NCBI RefSeq assembly: GCF_030413595.1
Contig: NZ_CP129238.1
Location: forward strand, 2,604,001-2,668,000
Length of the DNA: 64,000 nucleotides
Reading direction: 5' to 3'
Origin: Planococcus liqunii
Lineage (GTDB): Bacteria; Bacillota; Bacilli; Bacillales_A; Planococcaceae
Positions within the stretch are counted from its first letter, which is position 1, and each line of letters opens with the position of its first letter. The notes under the pieces are model-generated. The model ran no database searches. It saw only the letters and a program-made list of their open reading frames with translations, and was not told the DNA's origin. A program made the translations under genes and the position numbers. Positions 18,489 to 29,162 of the stretch are shown here, in pieces.

Positions 18489-19337
18489 CTATTTTACACC
18501 TTCTATTTCAGCAGGTTCGATAAAGGAATACCCTTTCGCTCGTAAGCCTTCAATAATGCCGGGCAGTGCTTGGGCTGTCCATTCCCGGTCATGCATCAGC
18601 AAATTCGCGCCGTTCCGCAGCAATTCGGTATTTACCATGACGTCTGTCAAAGCAGCAGCATCCATGTATTGTTTTTCCCAATCGTAGCCATATGTCCAGT
18701 TCATCAGCAGCATGCCTTCCTGCGCAACCAATGCTTTGCTGTAATCTGTATTCGAGCCGTTTGGCGCCCTGAAAAACTTTGGCTTTTCTCCAATTATCTC
18801 CTCGACTGCTTCGCTCAGCGATAAAATTTCTTCCTGCTGCTGCTCTTCGCCAATCGTTTTTAAATTGTTGTGGTTATAGGTATGGTTGCCAATAGCAAAG
18901 CCCATCTCGTGAATTTTTTTCAGGTTCGCTTTTTCTTCATCGCTGTCCAAAAAATGGCCGTTGACAAAGAAAATGGCTGGCACGTCCAGTTCTTTAAGAG
19001 CAGCCGCCATTTCTATGGAATGGTCTGCCGGTGCATCATCAATCGTAATCAATATAGCTTCTGCAGGGGCATCACCAATCGGCTCGATATTCCACGTCGC
19101 CGGATTGAGGCGATATTTTGGTTCAGCTGCCAATTCAGCAGGTTCTTCCGCCTTCTCTGCCGGGACTTCCGTCTGCACCACTTCAGTTTTTTCTTCTGGA
19201 TCTTTTTCAGTAGTTTCGGGAACGGCCTGTTCAGTGTCAGGCGTTTCTTTTTCCTTCTCCGGCTCGGCATTTTCTGCATTGCAGGCTGTTAAAAGAGCCA
19301 ATGCGGCAGCCAGTAGAAACCATTTCGTATGTACCAT
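18489..19337 (-). CDS. Lipoprotein polysaccharide deacetylase (NodB domain)
   Basis: This is probably an extracellular, membrane-anchored carbohydrate N- or O-deacetylase acting on cell-wall glycans. The product of about 282 residues has a lipoprotein signal ending in lipobox LTAC, then a Glu/Thr/Pro-rich acidic linker of about 60 residues, then the NodB domain. Metal and catalytic motifs are visible: ITIDDAP (Asp pair), NHTYNH (HxxxH), FRAPNG, YDWEK and LLMHD. The frame is open to 19412. I chose ATG 19335-19337, because AGGAGAG lies about 6 nt upstream and the signal peptide then begins correctly. It has no operon partner. Confidence 0.85.
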   Translation of the reverse strand: MVHTKWFLLAAALALLTACNAENAEPEKEKETPDTEQAVPETTEKDPEEKTEVVQTEVPAEKAEEPAELAAEPKYRLNPATWNIEPIGDAPAEAILITIDDAPADHSIEMAAALKELDVPAIFFVNGHFLDSDEEKANLKKIHEMGFAIGNHTYNHNNLKTIGEEQQQEEILSLSEAVEEIIGEKPKFFRAPNGSNTDYSKALVAQEGMLLMNWTYGYDWEKQYMDAAALTDVMVNTELLRNGANLLMHDREWTAQALPGIIEGLRAKGYSFIEPAEIEGVK

Positions 19338-19394
19338 GTTTTCTCTCCTATCCATTTTCTTCATTGAACAAATTTTACCATAAGCGGACAACAG

Positions 19395-19434
19395 AAAAAA
19401 GAAGCCCTGCATAAGTAGCTGCAGGGCTTCTTTT
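19395..19434. terminator. Terminator of the pdh operon
   Basis: A perfect 11-bp stem (19401-19411 with 19420-19430) is followed on the minus strand by a run of six T, and on the plus strand by four T. It ends the pdhABCD transcript. Confidence 0.88.
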
Positions 19435-19438
19435 ACTA

Positions 19439-20848
19439 TTACTTAATGATATGGATTGGAGTTCCTAGAGCTACTTCTGCAGCTTCCATAGTAATCTCAG
19501 CCAATGTCGGGTGAGCATGGATTGTCATCGCGATATCTTCAACTGTCATACCTGCTTCGATAGCAAGGCCAAGTTCAGCGATCATATCTGATGCGCCAGC
19601 TCCCACGATGTGAGCGCCAAGAAGCAATCCGTCCGATTTACGTGAAACCAATTTCACGAAACCATCTGGAGCATTCAATGACAATGCACGGCCGTTTGCG
19701 CCGAATGGGAATTTAGCAGCAGTGATTTCAAATCCTTCAGTTTTCGCTTGCTCTTCAGTTAAACCGACGCTTGCAAGTTCCGGATCTGTAAAGCATACTG
19801 CTGGAATTGCCAAGTAATCGACAACTGATTTTTCTCCTGCAATCGCTTCTGCAGCTACTTTGCCTTCGTATGATGCTTTGTGCGCCAATTGAAGACCGGC
19901 AACAACGTCACCGATTGCATAGATGTTCGAAATGCTTGTACGGCATTGTTTGTCGACTTCGATCAAACCACGTTCAGACATTTTAAGGCCCAGTTCTTCA
20001 AGACCCATTTCGTCTGTGTTTGGACGGCGTCCAACAGTTACCAAAACATAATCCGCTTCGATAGTTTTTTCTTCGCCGCCCGCTTCATAAGAAACAGTAA
20101 CGCCGTTTTCTGATTCTTCAACGCCTTTAGCAGACGCTTTTGTAATCACTTCAACGCCTTTTTTCTTCAAGCCTTTTTTAACGATTGCGGTCATTTGCTT
20201 TTCAAATCCAGCAAGAATATCAGGTGCGCCTTCAAGGATCGTTACATCTGACCCCATGTTTGCGTACGCTGTTCCAAGCTCAGTACCGATGTAACCGCCG
20301 CCGATTACGACAAGTTTTCCAGGTACTTCCTGAAGGTTCAACGCTCCAGTCGAGTTGATGACGCGTTTTGAGAATTTAAAAGTTGGAATTTCTACTGGAC
20401 GTGATCCTGTAGCAATAATCGCATTTTTAAATTTGTACGTCTGTGCTGCGTTTTCAGTGATGACACGGATTGAAGTATCATCAACAAAGTAAGCTTCACC
20501 GCGGACGATTTCCACTTTATTGCCTTTAAGCAACGATTCTACGCCGCCCGTCAATTTATTCACAACGCCGTTTTTGAATTCCTGCGCTTTTTCGAAGTTC
20601 AAAGAAACTTCTTTAGCGACAACGCCCATAGCGTCCGAGTGCTGCGCTTCTTCAAAGCGGTGACCTACTGAGATCAAGGCTTTTGAAGGAATACATCCAA
20701 CGTTCAAGCAAACGCCTCCGATGTATTCTTTCTCAACGATTGTTACTTTTTGTCCAGTTTGCGCTGCACGGATAGCTGCTACATATCCGCCAGGGCCTGA
20801 ACCGATGACGAGCGTGTCTGTTTCGATTGGAAAATCTCCTACTACCAT
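19439..20848 (-). CDS. pdhD: Dihydrolipoyl dehydrogenase (E3 of pyruvate dehydrogenase)
   Basis: E3 reoxidises the dihydrolipoyl groups of the E2 core with FAD and NAD+. The 469-residue flavoprotein shows the FAD motif [12 protein letters not shown], the redox disulfide [13 protein letters not shown] (about residues 42-54) and the NAD-binding [12 protein letters not shown]. The C-terminal active site HAHPTLAE carries the catalytic His-Glu pair. GGAGG precedes the ATG at 20846-20848, overlapping the pdhC stop region. It is the last gene of the pdhABCD operon. Confidence 0.97.
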   Translation of the reverse strand: MVVGDFPIETDTLVIGSGPGGYVAAIRAAQTGQKVTIVEKEYIGGVCLNVGCIPSKALISVGHRFEEAQHSDAMGVVAKEVSLNFEKAQEFKNGVVNKLTGGVESLLKGNKVEIVRGEAYFVDDTSIRVITENAAQTYKFKNAIIATGSRPVEIPTFKFSKRVINSTGALNLQEVPGKLVVIGGGYIGTELGTAYANMGSDVTILEGAPDILAGFEKQMTAIVKKGLKKKGVEVITKASAKGVEESENGVTVSYEAGGEEKTIEADYVLVTVGRRPNTDEMGLEELGLKMSERGLIEVDKQCRTSISNIYAIGDVVAGLQLAHKASYEGKVAAEAIAGEKSVVDYLAIPAVCFTDPELASVGLTEEQAKTEGFEITAAKFPFGANGRALSLNAPDGFVKLVSRKSDGLLLGAHIVGAGASDMIAELGLAIEAGMTVEDIAMTIHAHPTLAEITMEAAEVALGTPIHIIK

Positions 20849-20853
20849 AAGTT

Positions 20854-22236
20854 TTACGCCTCCATTAATAGTAATTCAGGTTGACTCAATAAACGCTTAA
20901 TGTGATTTAACGCATGCTGCGCTGTTGCTCCATCAATCATTCGGTGATCGAAGCTCAATGATAATGCTAACACAGGAGCGGCAACAATTTCACCATTTTT
21001 AATTACAGGTTTTTCAGCAATGCGGCCGATTCCAAGAATGGCAACTTCCGGATGGTTGATAACCGGCGTGAACCATTGCCCGCCAGCTGAGCCGATATTC
21101 GTGATTGAGCAAGAAGCGCCTTTCATTTCAGCAGGGCTTAGTTTTCCATCACGGGCTTTAGTCGCAAGCTTGTTAATTTCATCAGAAATAGCAAAGACGG
21201 ACTTGCGATCAGCGTTCTTAATAACTGGCACCAAGAGGCCTTTTTCGGTATCAGCAGCAATTCCGATGTTGTAATAATGCTTCTGGATTACTTCGCTGGT
21301 TTCATCGTCGAACGATGTATTCAATGCTGGGAATTCACGCAGCGTGCTGACTAGCGCTTTGACAACGTACGGCAAATAAGTAAGTTTGATTTCTTTTTCT
21401 GCTGCAATGTCCTTGAACTTTTTGCGGTGAGCAACAAGTTCGGTTACATCGACTTCGTCCATCAATGTTACGTGTGGAGCCGTATGTTTTGAATGAACCA
21501 TTGCTTTCGCAATTGCTCTGCGCATTCCGGACATTTTCTCGCGTGTTTCCGGGAATTCGCCTTCTGGAAGCGGAGCCGCTTTCGGTGCAGCTTCTTTCAC
21601 TTCTTTTGCTTCTTCCTGTGGAGCCGCTTGCGCTGTTTCTTCTGCAGCTGGTGCAGCGGCTTGCTGTTGGCCTCCGCTCAAGAATGCTTCAACGTCTTCT
21701 TTCAAAATGCGGCCATTATTGCCTGAGCCGGATACTTGTGTAATATCGATCTCTTTATCACGTGCAAATTTGCGGACTGAAGGCATTGCAATTACGCGTG
21801 CATTCGGGTCCTGCGAAGTTGTTTGAGGCTGGGCGCCGGCACCGGTTTCACCCGATTTAGGCTGTTCTTCTTTAACAGGTTCTTTTTCTACGTTTTGAGC
21901 AGATTCGGCCGTACCGGCTTGCACTTGCTCTTCCGTTTTCTGTTTTTCTTCCGGAGCAGCAGTTTCTTCAGTGCTTCCGCCTTCGTTGTCAGCTGCATCA
22001 TCACTTTCAATGCGAACTAATACATCTCCAACTACAGCTACTGTTCCTTCTTCAACAATAATTTCAACGATTTTGCCAGTAACTGGCGACGGCATTTCAA
22101 CAACCGCCTTATCGTTCTGCACTTCAAAAAGAATGTCATCCTCTTCGATTGTATCTCCAACTTTGACAAACCATTTTACAATTTCACCTTCATGGATACC
22201 TTCTCCGATATCCGGCAAACGAAATTCAAAAGCCAT
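20854..22236 (-). CDS. pdhC: Dihydrolipoyllysine acetyltransferase (E2 of pyruvate dehydrogenase)
   Basis: E2 forms the core of the complex and transfers acetyl groups to CoA. The 460-residue chain has one N-terminal lipoyl domain with the attachment lysine in QNDKAVVE, followed by a long Glu/Ala/Pro-rich linker. Next come a peripheral subunit-binding domain ([15 protein letters not shown]), a second linker, and the catalytic domain with DHRMIDG near the C-terminus. I start at ATG 22234-22236 (MAFEFRLPD), because GGAAGG lies 9 nt upstream; the earlier in-frame GTG abuts that site. It lies 28 nt after pdhB. Confidence 0.96.
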   Translation of the reverse strand: MAFEFRLPDIGEGIHEGEIVKWFVKVGDTIEEDDILFEVQNDKAVVEMPSPVTGKIVEIIVEEGTVAVVGDVLVRIESDDAADNEGGSTEETAAPEEKQKTEEQVQAGTAESAQNVEKEPVKEEQPKSGETGAGAQPQTTSQDPNARVIAMPSVRKFARDKEIDITQVSGSGNNGRILKEDVEAFLSGGQQQAAAPAAEETAQAAPQEEAKEVKEAAPKAAPLPEGEFPETREKMSGMRRAIAKAMVHSKHTAPHVTLMDEVDVTELVAHRKKFKDIAAEKEIKLTYLPYVVKALVSTLREFPALNTSFDDETSEVIQKHYYNIGIAADTEKGLLVPVIKNADRKSVFAISDEINKLATKARDGKLSPAEMKGASCSITNIGSAGGQWFTPVINHPEVAILGIGRIAEKPVIKNGEIVAAPVLALSLSFDHRMIDGATAQHALNHIKRLLSQPELLLMEA

Positions 22237-22264
22237 TAGTTTCACCCTTCCTTTTACGCAACTT

Positions 22265-23242
22265 TTAGAACGTAAGAACTTTTTTCGCTGTTTCTACTAT
22301 ATCCTTCGAGTTCGGAAGCCAAACTTGCTCCGCCTGCGAGAATGGGAAGATTGAATCTGGAGCAGCTACACGAAGTACCGGTGCTTCCAGGCTCAAAATA
22401 GCGCGGTCCATGATTTCTGCCACTACGTTTGCAGCAATTCCCGCTTGTTTTTGTGCTTCCTGTACAACCATGGCACGGCCTGTTTTTTCAACAGACGCCA
22501 CAAGAGTTTCGATATCCAATGGCTGAATCGTGCGAAGATCGATCACTTCTGCAGAATACCCTTCTTTTTCAAGTTCTTCAGCAGCTTTCAAGCTTTCTTG
22601 CACCATTGCGCCATAAGCGATGATGGAAATATCTTTCCCTTCGCGTTTGATGTCTGCTTTGCCAAGTGGAATCGTGTATGATTCTTCAGGCACTTCCTGG
22701 CGTCCAGAACGGTAAAGCTTCAGGTGCTCAAGGAAAATAACCGGATCGTTGTCGCGGATTGAAGAAATCAATAATCCTTTTGCATCGTAAGGCGTAGATG
22801 GTACAACCACTTTTAATCCTGGTTGTGAAGTCATCAATAATTCCAAAGAGTCAGCGTGCATTTCCGGTGTATGAACACCGCCGCCGAATGGAGAACGGAT
22901 GGTAACCGGTGCATTCAAGCTGCCGCCGCTGCGGAAACGCATACGTGCCAATTGCCCGCTGATTGAATCCATCACTTCATAAACGAAACCGAAAAATTGG
23001 ATTTCTGGAACCGGACGGAAACCTTGTAATGCCAGACCAATTGCCAAACCGCCGATGCCGGATTCTGCTAGAGGTGTGTCAAATACACGGTCTTCCCCGA
23101 ATTCTTTTTGCAACCCTTCAGTCGCACGGAAAACTCCGCCGTTATTGCCGACGTCTTCTCCGAAAATCAGAACGTTCTCATCGTTTTGCAATTCCAATCT
23201 GAGAGCGTCCGTAATTGCTTGAACCATAGTCATTTGTGCCAT
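22265..23242 (-). CDS. pdhB: Pyruvate dehydrogenase E1 component, beta subunit
   Basis: With PdhA it forms the thiamine-diphosphate-dependent E1 that decarboxylates pyruvate. The 325-residue protein has the family opening [13 protein letters not shown], the [15 protein letters not shown] motif, [15 protein letters not shown], and the C-terminal transketolase fold with [10 protein letters not shown]. It begins 3 nt after the pdhA stop with AAGGAG overlapping the pdhA end, so translational coupling is likely. Confidence 0.96.
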   Translation of the reverse strand: MAQMTMVQAITDALRLELQNDENVLIFGEDVGNNGGVFRATEGLQKEFGEDRVFDTPLAESGIGGLAIGLALQGFRPVPEIQFFGFVYEVMDSISGQLARMRFRSGGSLNAPVTIRSPFGGGVHTPEMHADSLELLMTSQPGLKVVVPSTPYDAKGLLISSIRDNDPVIFLEHLKLYRSGRQEVPEESYTIPLGKADIKREGKDISIIAYGAMVQESLKAAEELEKEGYSAEVIDLRTIQPLDIETLVASVEKTGRAMVVQEAQKQAGIAANVVAEIMDRAILSLEAPVLRVAAPDSIFPFSQAEQVWLPNSKDIVETAKKVLTF

Positions 23243-23245
23243 CGC

Positions 23246-24373
<1,128 letters not shown>

Positions 24374-24429
24374 TTATCTGTATTAAAATTATTATATTCA
24401 ATTAGTAATACAATTGCATATTCTAACTC

Positions 24430-24458
24430 AGTATACGTTAGATGATTTGCTCGGTCAA
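24430..24458 (-). promoter_or_regulatory. Sigma-A promoter of the pdhABCD operon
   Basis: On the minus strand TTGACC (24453-24458) and TATACT (24430-24435) are spaced by exactly 17 bp, each with five of six consensus bases. Transcription would start near 24423, leaving a leader of about 65 nt before pdhA. Confidence 0.72.
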
Positions 24459-24588
24459 TCATAGCGAACCTATATTAAACAAGCATTTTTTGCCATTAAG
24501 AAATGACAGATCTTAAAAACTGTATTAGTGCATGATTGATAGCTGTATTATAAAACAGCCCATAAATCCTGCTTCTTTTATAGCACAG

Positions 24589-24616
24589 AAAAAAGCGGCC
24601 GCATCGGCCGCTTTTT
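24589..24616 (-). terminator. Terminator of ykyA
   Basis: A GC-rich stem (24592-24601 with 24605-24614) with loop CAT is followed on the minus strand by T6. It overlaps the ykyA stop codon at 24615-24617. Confidence 0.85.
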
Positions 24617-25256
24617 ATTCACTCTCTTTCAAGTTATCCACAATTTGATTTTTCATTTCGTTGAATTGTTCGGTGCTGTTATTAAATGCTGTAACAGCGT
24701 CCTGAACGGCTGTGTTTTGTTCATTGACTTCCAGGGCTTTTTCCTGCATCGTCTTAAGCTCTGTTTCTTCGTCCATCAGCATCGTGTACAATTCCTGCTG
24801 AAGGCCGTTCAAGGTTTCGTAGGCTTCCGTAAATTGGCCGTGGGCATCAAACCGTTCCTGCATTTTCTCTTTCAAAGAACCTAGCTCTTCTTTCAGCTGA
24901 GCATCATCCGTTTCTGCAATAACCGTATCGATTTCTTTGAAATTTTCCTGGGCATTGCCCATGGATTCTTTTTCAGCTGCCAGAAGTTCCAGCCGTTCTT
25001 GTGCTGAAGCAATTGCTTCTTCCGCCTGGCTGTCCACTTCGTCTTGCTGTTCTTGCGTTAAAGCCATGATTGATTCAAACAATTGCTGTTCGTCTTTTTC
25101 CAGCTCTTCCATCTTTTTTTGCGTTTCCCGATACTCTTTTTCAGCATCGAATGTATCATTTAATACAGCGTCCAATTGCTCTCCTGCTGCCGGGCCTGAA
25201 CATGCACTCAAAAGCAGCACACTTGTAAAAATACCGGCTGAAACTATTCTTTTCAT
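24615..25256 (-). CDS. ykyA: YkyA-like coiled-coil lipoprotein
   Basis: This is an extracytoplasmic lipoprotein of 213 residues with lipobox LSAC (Cys19). Beyond residue 30 it is almost entirely acidic, Glu/Gln-rich helix likely to form long coiled coils. It matches the YkyA family annotated as putative cell-wall-binding lipoproteins. The true role is unknown. It lies upstream of pdhA in the same orientation, as in B. subtilis, with its own promoter and terminator. AAGGAGGG precedes the ATG. Confidence 0.82.
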   Translation of the reverse strand: MKRIVSAGIFTSVLLLSACSGPAAGEQLDAVLNDTFDAEKEYRETQKKMEELEKDEQQLFESIMALTQEQQDEVDSQAEEAIASAQERLELLAAEKESMGNAQENFKEIDTVIAETDDAQLKEELGSLKEKMQERFDAHGQFTEAYETLNGLQQELYTMLMDEETELKTMQEKALEVNEQNTAVQDAVTAFNNSTEQFNEMKNQIVDNLKESE

Positions 25257-25283
25257 GCCAAACCCTCCTTAATGCCTAAATCA

Positions 25284-25312
25284 ACTATAATAGCTGATTT
25301 TGAAAAACACAA
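25284..25312 (-). promoter_or_regulatory. Putative sigma-A promoter of ykyA
   Basis: On the minus strand TTGTGT (25307-25312) and TATAGT (25284-25289) are separated by 17 bp, about 30 bp before the ykyA ATG. Confidence 0.5.
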
Positions 25313-25399
25313 CCGGCGGCAACGGCTTTTTTCTTTTCCCAGCATGGCGGATTGCGCTATACTTACATACAGTGGTTTTTAATGAAAGGATGAATACTC

Positions 25400-25966
25400 T
25401 TGATATTGATGAAAGACATTATACGCGAAGGCCACCCTACTCTCCGGGCACGTTCAGAAGAAGTTGCCTTTCCGCTTTCCGAAGAAGACCGGAAACTGGC
25501 GGAAGACTTATTAGAGTATGTGGTAAATAGCCAGAACGATGAAATGATAAAAAAATACGATTTGCGCCCCGGTGTTGGAATTGCAGCGCCGCAGATCAAT
25601 GTGCCAAAACGGATTTTTGCATTGCATTTCGATGAAACTTCCGGCGAGAACTTGAGCCTGATTGCCATCAACCCGAAAATCGTCAGCCATTCCGTTGAAC
25701 GCTCGTATTTAGCAGCCGGCGAAGGCTGCCTTTCGGTTGACCGGGCGATTCCAGGCTATGTTCCCCGCTACGCACGCGTTACCGTTAAAGCATTTGATAT
25801 AGAAGGCAAAGAATACAAAATGCGCTTGAAGGGCTTGCCGGCCATCGCTTTCCAGCACGAGCTCGACCACTTGAACGGCGTTATGTTCTTCGACCATATC
25901 AATCCGAAAAATCCATACGCCGAAATTGAAAATGCCATAGCAATAGGAAGAGACTCGGATGAATAA
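25400..25966 (+). CDS. def: Peptide deformylase
   Basis: This metalloenzyme removes the formyl group from the N-terminus of new proteins. Its 188 residues contain the three family motifs: GVGIAAPQI, EGCLS and QHELDHLNG, which supply the metal-binding Cys and two His and the catalytic Glu. The insertion-containing type 2 architecture is typical of Gram-positive enzymes. I keep the TTG at 25400, since the resulting M-I-x-M-K-D-I-I opening matches the B. subtilis homologue and AAAGG lies about 10 nt upstream. The ATG at 25409 is the alternative. The stop codon sits in the loop of its terminator. Confidence 0.95.
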   Translation: MILMKDIIREGHPTLRARSEEVAFPLSEEDRKLAEDLLEYVVNSQNDEMIKKYDLRPGVGIAAPQINVPKRIFALHFDETSGENLSLIAINPKIVSHSVERSYLAAGEGCLSVDRAIPGYVPRYARVTVKAFDIEGKEYKMRLKGLPAIAFQHELDHLNGVMFFDHINPKNPYAEIENAIAIGRDSDE

Positions 25967-25984
25967 TCCGAGTCTCTTTTTTTA
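25949..25984. terminator. Terminator overlapping the def stop codon
   Basis: A perfect 12-bp stem (25949-25960 with 25966-25977) and 5-nt loop span the TAA stop at 25964-25966. A long T-run follows on the plus strand. The convergent HAD gene ends at 25982. Confidence 0.88.
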
Positions 25985-26752
25985 AATCAATCCAAGCTGT
26001 TTAAATGCTTTGGCAAGGCCGTCGTTGTCGACGTGATCGGTCACGTGAGTCGCTACTTGTTTGACTTCTTCTTCGCCGTTGCCCATTGCCACACTGACCC
26101 CGGCAATTTCCATCATCTGCACATCGTTCAGTCCGTCTCCGAATGCTATTGTGTCTTCAATGCCGTGGCCTGTCGCTTTGATCAAGTGCTTGATGCCGCT
26201 CGCTTTGCTTCTGCCTCCCGGCGTAATGTCACAGGAAACCCGGTGCCAGCGCACGAATTCCATATTGCCGAATGTTTCATGGTATTGCTGCTGATCCGCT
26301 TCTTCACAAAACAGCAATGCCTGATAAACTTCATGCTCCAAATGGAAGTCTTCAATCATCGCAGGGTGTGGAAATTTCAGGCTTTTGATGCCTTCGTCAA
26401 TATCCGGGTGGTAATCGATCGTGGACACCATGCGTTCATCTGTCAGAAACACAATGGGATGGTCACGTTGTTCCGCGTATTCCACGATTTTGGACAAAGT
26501 TTCGGTATCCAATGCTTCTTTATGTATAAGCTCCCCTTTATTGACTACATATTGTCCATTGAACGTAATAAAGGTATCGATATTCAACTCACTCAACACC
26601 CGCTTAATCATGAAAGGGCCTCTGCCTGTTGCAATTGCCAGTTCGTGTCCATTTGCGCGCGCCTGGATCAAAGCGTCTTTAGCGCTTTGGGGAATTTCTT
26701 TTTTCGAATTCATCAATGTGCCATCAATATCCAACAACAATAATTTACCCAT
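25982..26752 (-). CDS. ykrA: Cof-type HAD-IIB family phosphatase (YkrA-like)
   Basis: This haloacid-dehalogenase superfamily phosphatase of 256 residues probably acts on small sugar or nucleotide phosphates. Motif I is LLLDIDGTLMN (nucleophile Asp8), motif II lies around AIATGR, and the C-terminal motif IV is FGDGLNDVQMM. The cap is type IIB. Its place beside ykyA/def and rnjA matches B. subtilis ykrA. GGAG precedes the ATG. Confidence 0.87.
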   Translation of the reverse strand: MGKLLLLDIDGTLMNSKKEIPQSAKDALIQARANGHELAIATGRGPFMIKRVLSELNIDTFITFNGQYVVNKGELIHKEALDTETLSKIVEYAEQRDHPIVFLTDERMVSTIDYHPDIDEGIKSLKFPHPAMIEDFHLEHEVYQALLFCEEADQQQYHETFGNMEFVRWHRVSCDITPGGRSKASGIKHLIKATGHGIEDTIAFGDGLNDVQMMEIAGVSVAMGNGEEEVKQVATHVTDHVDNDGLAKAFKQLGLI

Positions 26753-26799
26753 ACATCATTCTCCATTCTATTTTTTTTGCGCCTAAATCGGCTTCATTC

Positions 26800-26828
26800 T
26801 TTACATTTATCAGAAAATACAGTATAAT
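26800..26828 (+). promoter_or_regulatory. Sigma-A promoter of the small transcription unit
   Basis: TTTACA (26800-26805) and a perfect TATAAT (26823-26828) are 17 bp apart. The predicted start, near 26835, is almost at the ribosome binding site of the short reading frame at 26851. Confidence 0.65.
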
Positions 26829-26850
26829 ACCCTCAAGGAGTGAGATAGCC

Positions 26851-26928
26851 ATGCTGAAACTGAAACGTATTCGGAGAAGACTGCTCAGACAGCTGAACGG
26901 CATTATGAACAAAAAGAAAATCGCTTGA
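26851..26928 (+). CDS. Possible 25-residue basic peptide
   Basis: The frame encodes 25 residues, of which ten are Lys or Arg (MLKLKRIRRR start, NKKKIA end), so it would be a strongly cationic amphipathic helix. AAGGAG (26835-26840) is 10 nt before the ATG. A consensus promoter lies just upstream and a probable terminator just downstream, so it forms its own transcript of roughly 140 nt. I do not recognise the peptide. It may be a small protein, a leader, or an RNA with an incidental reading frame. Confidence 0.45.
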   Translation: MLKLKRIRRRLLRQLNGIMNKKKIA

Positions 26929-26935
26929 CCTTGTT

Positions 26936-26974
26936 TAGCCCTTCTTAATAAATAGGAGGGCTATTCTTTATTTT
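26936..26974 (+). terminator. Probable terminator of the small transcription unit
   Basis: A 10-bp stem with one T-G pair (26936-26945 with 26954-26963) is followed by a T-rich tail. It lies 8 nt after the short frame and upstream of rpoY. Confidence 0.6.
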
Positions 26975-26986
26975 AAAACAATGTCA

Positions 26987-26995
26987 TGATAATAT
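26987..26995 (+). promoter_or_regulatory. Possible extended -10 promoter of rpoY-rnjA
   Basis: TGATAATAT at 26987-26995 resembles an extended -10 element, with TTTATT 17 bp upstream as a weak -35. It lies 43 bp before rpoY. Confidence 0.35.
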
Positions 26996-27038
26996 AAAGA
27001 AAGTGATTTTAATTGAACGTGCAAAAGGAGAGCAAAAT

Positions 27039-27251
27039 ATGATCTTTAAAGTATTATACCAAGAAAACCGTGCAGAGGTACCAGTTCGCGAAAACACAAA
27101 GAGCCTCTATGTAGAAGCATCAACCGAGCGTGAAGTCAGATTCCACCTTAAAGACCGCAATTACAACATTGAATTCATTCAGCTGCTTGAAGGAAATCAC
27201 CTAGCTTACGAACAAGCCAGCGAGAATTTCAAAGTTGAGAGTTTGGACTAA
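27039..27251 (+). CDS. rpoY: RNA polymerase epsilon subunit
   Basis: This 70-residue small subunit (formerly YkzG) binds RNA polymerase in Firmicutes. The sequence [20 protein letters not shown] and the segment [18 protein letters not shown] are characteristic. I start at ATG 27039-27041, preceded by AAAGGAG; the frame is open upstream without a site. It is 2 nt ahead of rnjA, the same close pairing as in B. subtilis. Confidence 0.93.
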   Translation: MIFKVLYQENRAEVPVRENTKSLYVEASTEREVRFHLKDRNYNIEFIQLLEGNHLAYEQASENFKVESLD

Positions 27252-27253
27252 TT

Positions 27254-28921
27254 ATGAAGTTTGTAAAGAATGACCAGACTGCTGTATTCGCCCTCGGCGG
27301 ACTAGGCGAAATCGGCAAAAACACGTATGGTGTCCAATTCCAGGATGAAATCATCCTGATTGACGCCGGCATTAAATTTCCGGAAGACGATTTGCTCGGA
27401 ATCGATTACGTAATTCCGGATTATACTTACCTCGTTAAAAACGCAGATAAAATTAAAGGGCTGTTTGTCACTCATGGCCACGAAGACCATATCGGCGGAA
27501 TTCCTTATCTTTTGAAAAAGATTAATATTCCGGTGTACGGCGGCAAACTTGCTTTGGGCTTGCTGCGCAAAAAATTAGAAGAACATGGTTTGCTTCGCCA
27601 AACCAAAATGATTGAAATTGAAGAAGATGACGTGATTAAATTCAGAAAAACTTCCGTCAGCTTTTTCCGTACGACCCACAGTATTCCCGATGCTTTTGGC
27701 GTAGTTGTCAAAACGCCGCCCGGAAACATTGTGCATACAGGAGATTTCAAATTCGATTTCACTCCAGTCGGCGAACCTGCCAACTTGTTAAAAATGGCCC
27801 AAATCGGCAGTGAAGGCGTTCTGTGCCTGCTTTCAGACAGCACGAATGCTGAAGTTCCCGACTTTACTATGTCGGAACGCAAAGTCGGAGAATCAATCAA
27901 GGACATCATGCGCAAAGTTGATGGCCGTCTGATTTTCGCCACTTTCGCTTCCAACATCTATCGTTTGCAGCAAGTAACCGATGAAGCTGTGGCCCAAGGC
28001 CGCAAAATCGCGGTTTTCGGACGAAGCATGGATAATGCCATGACCATCGGCCGCGAACTTGGCTACATCAATGCTCCGGAAGATGCGTTTGTCGATACAC
28101 AGACTTTGAATCGCCTTCCGGCAAATGAAGTGCTTATTTTATGTACCGGTTCCCAAGGTGAACCGATGGCTGCCCTTTCCCGGATTGCCAACGGCACGCA
28201 CCGCCAGATCCAGATTCAGCCGAATGATACAGTCGTCTTCTCGTCTTCCCCGATCCCGGGCAATACGAGCAGCGTAAACCGCACCATCAACTTGTTGTTC
28301 CGTGCAGGAGCGGATGTTATCCACGGTTCGTTGAATAACGTCCATACTTCCGGCCACGGCTCACAGCCTGAAAACAAATTGATGCTGCGCTTGATCAAAC
28401 CGAAATTCTTTATGCCGATCCACGGCGAATACCGGATGCAAAAAATGCATGCCCAATTAGCTGTAGATTGCGACGTTCCGGAACAAAACACGTTCATCAT
28501 GGAAAACGGCGATGTTCTGGCACTTGGCCAGGATGAAGCTTCGGTTGCCGGCCGCATTCCTTCCGGCGATGTTTACATCGATGGCAGCGGAATTGGGGAT
28601 ATCGGCAATATCGTCCTTCGCGACCGCCGCGTCCTATCCGAAGAAGGATTAGTGATTGTTGTAGTCAGCGTCGATATGGAGAAAAATAAAATGGTCTCCG
28701 GACCGGACATCATTTCACGCGGGTTTGTCTATATGCGCGAGTCCGGCACCATGATTTATGAGGCTCAGCAAATGCTGAACCGCCACCTTAACAAAAAAAT
28801 CCATGGCAAGAATACCGAATGGACAGAGTTGAAAAACGAAATCTCTGATGTCCTGGGACCGTACTTGTATGAAAAAACAAAACGCCGTCCAATGATTTTG
28901 CCGATCATCATGGAAGTCTAG
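27254..28921 (+). CDS. rnjA: Ribonuclease J1
   Basis: RNase J1 is a metallo-beta-lactamase-fold enzyme with 5'-to-3' exonuclease and endonuclease activity, central to mRNA turnover and RNA processing. The 555-residue chain has the [10 protein letters not shown] metal motif (about residues 74-83), HTGDFKFD, a beta-CASP domain, HTSGHG near residue 370, and the C-terminal domain. It is co-translated with rpoY. Its TAG stop forms the first three bases of a tandem structured repeat that fills the 3' untranslated region. Confidence 0.97.
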   Translation: MKFVKNDQTAVFALGGLGEIGKNTYGVQFQDEIILIDAGIKFPEDDLLGIDYVIPDYTYLVKNADKIKGLFVTHGHEDHIGGIPYLLKKINIPVYGGKLALGLLRKKLEEHGLLRQTKMIEIEEDDVIKFRKTSVSFFRTTHSIPDAFGVVVKTPPGNIVHTGDFKFDFTPVGEPANLLKMAQIGSEGVLCLLSDSTNAEVPDFTMSERKVGESIKDIMRKVDGRLIFATFASNIYRLQQVTDEAVAQGRKIAVFGRSMDNAMTIGRELGYINAPEDAFVDTQTLNRLPANEVLILCTGSQGEPMAALSRIANGTHRQIQIQPNDTVVFSSSPIPGNTSSVNRTINLLFRAGADVIHGSLNNVHTSGHGSQPENKLMLRLIKPKFFMPIHGEYRMQKMHAQLAVDCDVPEQNTFIMENGDVLALGQDEASVAGRIPSGDVYIDGSGIGDIGNIVLRDRRVLSEEGLVIVVVSVDMEKNKMVSGPDIISRGFVYMRESGTMIYEAQQMLNRHLNKKIHGKNTEWTELKNEISDVLGPYLYEKTKRRPMILPIIMEV

Positions 28922-29037
28922 AAAAGTGAAAGCGCCTGTCTCAGTCCTGACAGGCATAAGCCGGCCCTCCGCAGTGGTGTTCTTTACCACAGCGGAGGGT
29001 TGGCTTATGACCCGAGGGATTAGGCGCTGCAGCTAGA
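28919..29037 (+). repeat. Structured 122-bp repeat, copy 1
   Basis: The unit begins TAGAAAAGTGAAAG, where its TAG is the rnjA stop, and ends GCAGCTAGA. An outer stem AGCGCCT (28931-28937) pairs with AGGCGCT (29022-29028). An inner long hairpin starts with CATAAGCC (28955-28962) paired to GGCTTATG (29002-29009), continues with CCCTCCGC/GCGGAGGG and closes with GTGGT/ACCAC. An identical framework recurs in copy 2 with compensatory base changes. Confidence 0.85.
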
Positions 29038-29040
29038 CAT

Positions 29041-29159
29041 TAGAAAAGTGAAAGCGGCCGTTAAGGTTCGGCAGGCATAAGACGGTCCATCGAAGCGGTG
29101 TGTTTTTACCGCATAGATGGGCTGACTTATGACCCGAGAACCTGGCCGCTGCAGCTAGA
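29041..29159 (+). repeat. Structured 122-bp repeat, copy 2
   Basis: This copy starts exactly 122 bp after copy 1 with the same TAGAAAAGTGAAAG. Its outer stem is AGCGGCC (29053-29059) with GGCCGCT (29144-29150). Inner pairs include CATAAG/CTTATG, GTCCATC/GATGGGC and GCGGT/ACCGC. The paired sites differ from copy 1 on both arms while pairing is kept. Confidence 0.85.
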
Positions 29160-29162
29160 GAC

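Noticed and set aside
28925..28940. Cre-like TGAAAGCG sequences at the start of each repeat copy
   Set aside because: They miss the conserved 3' half of the cre consensus and are explained by the shared 5' block of the repeat family.
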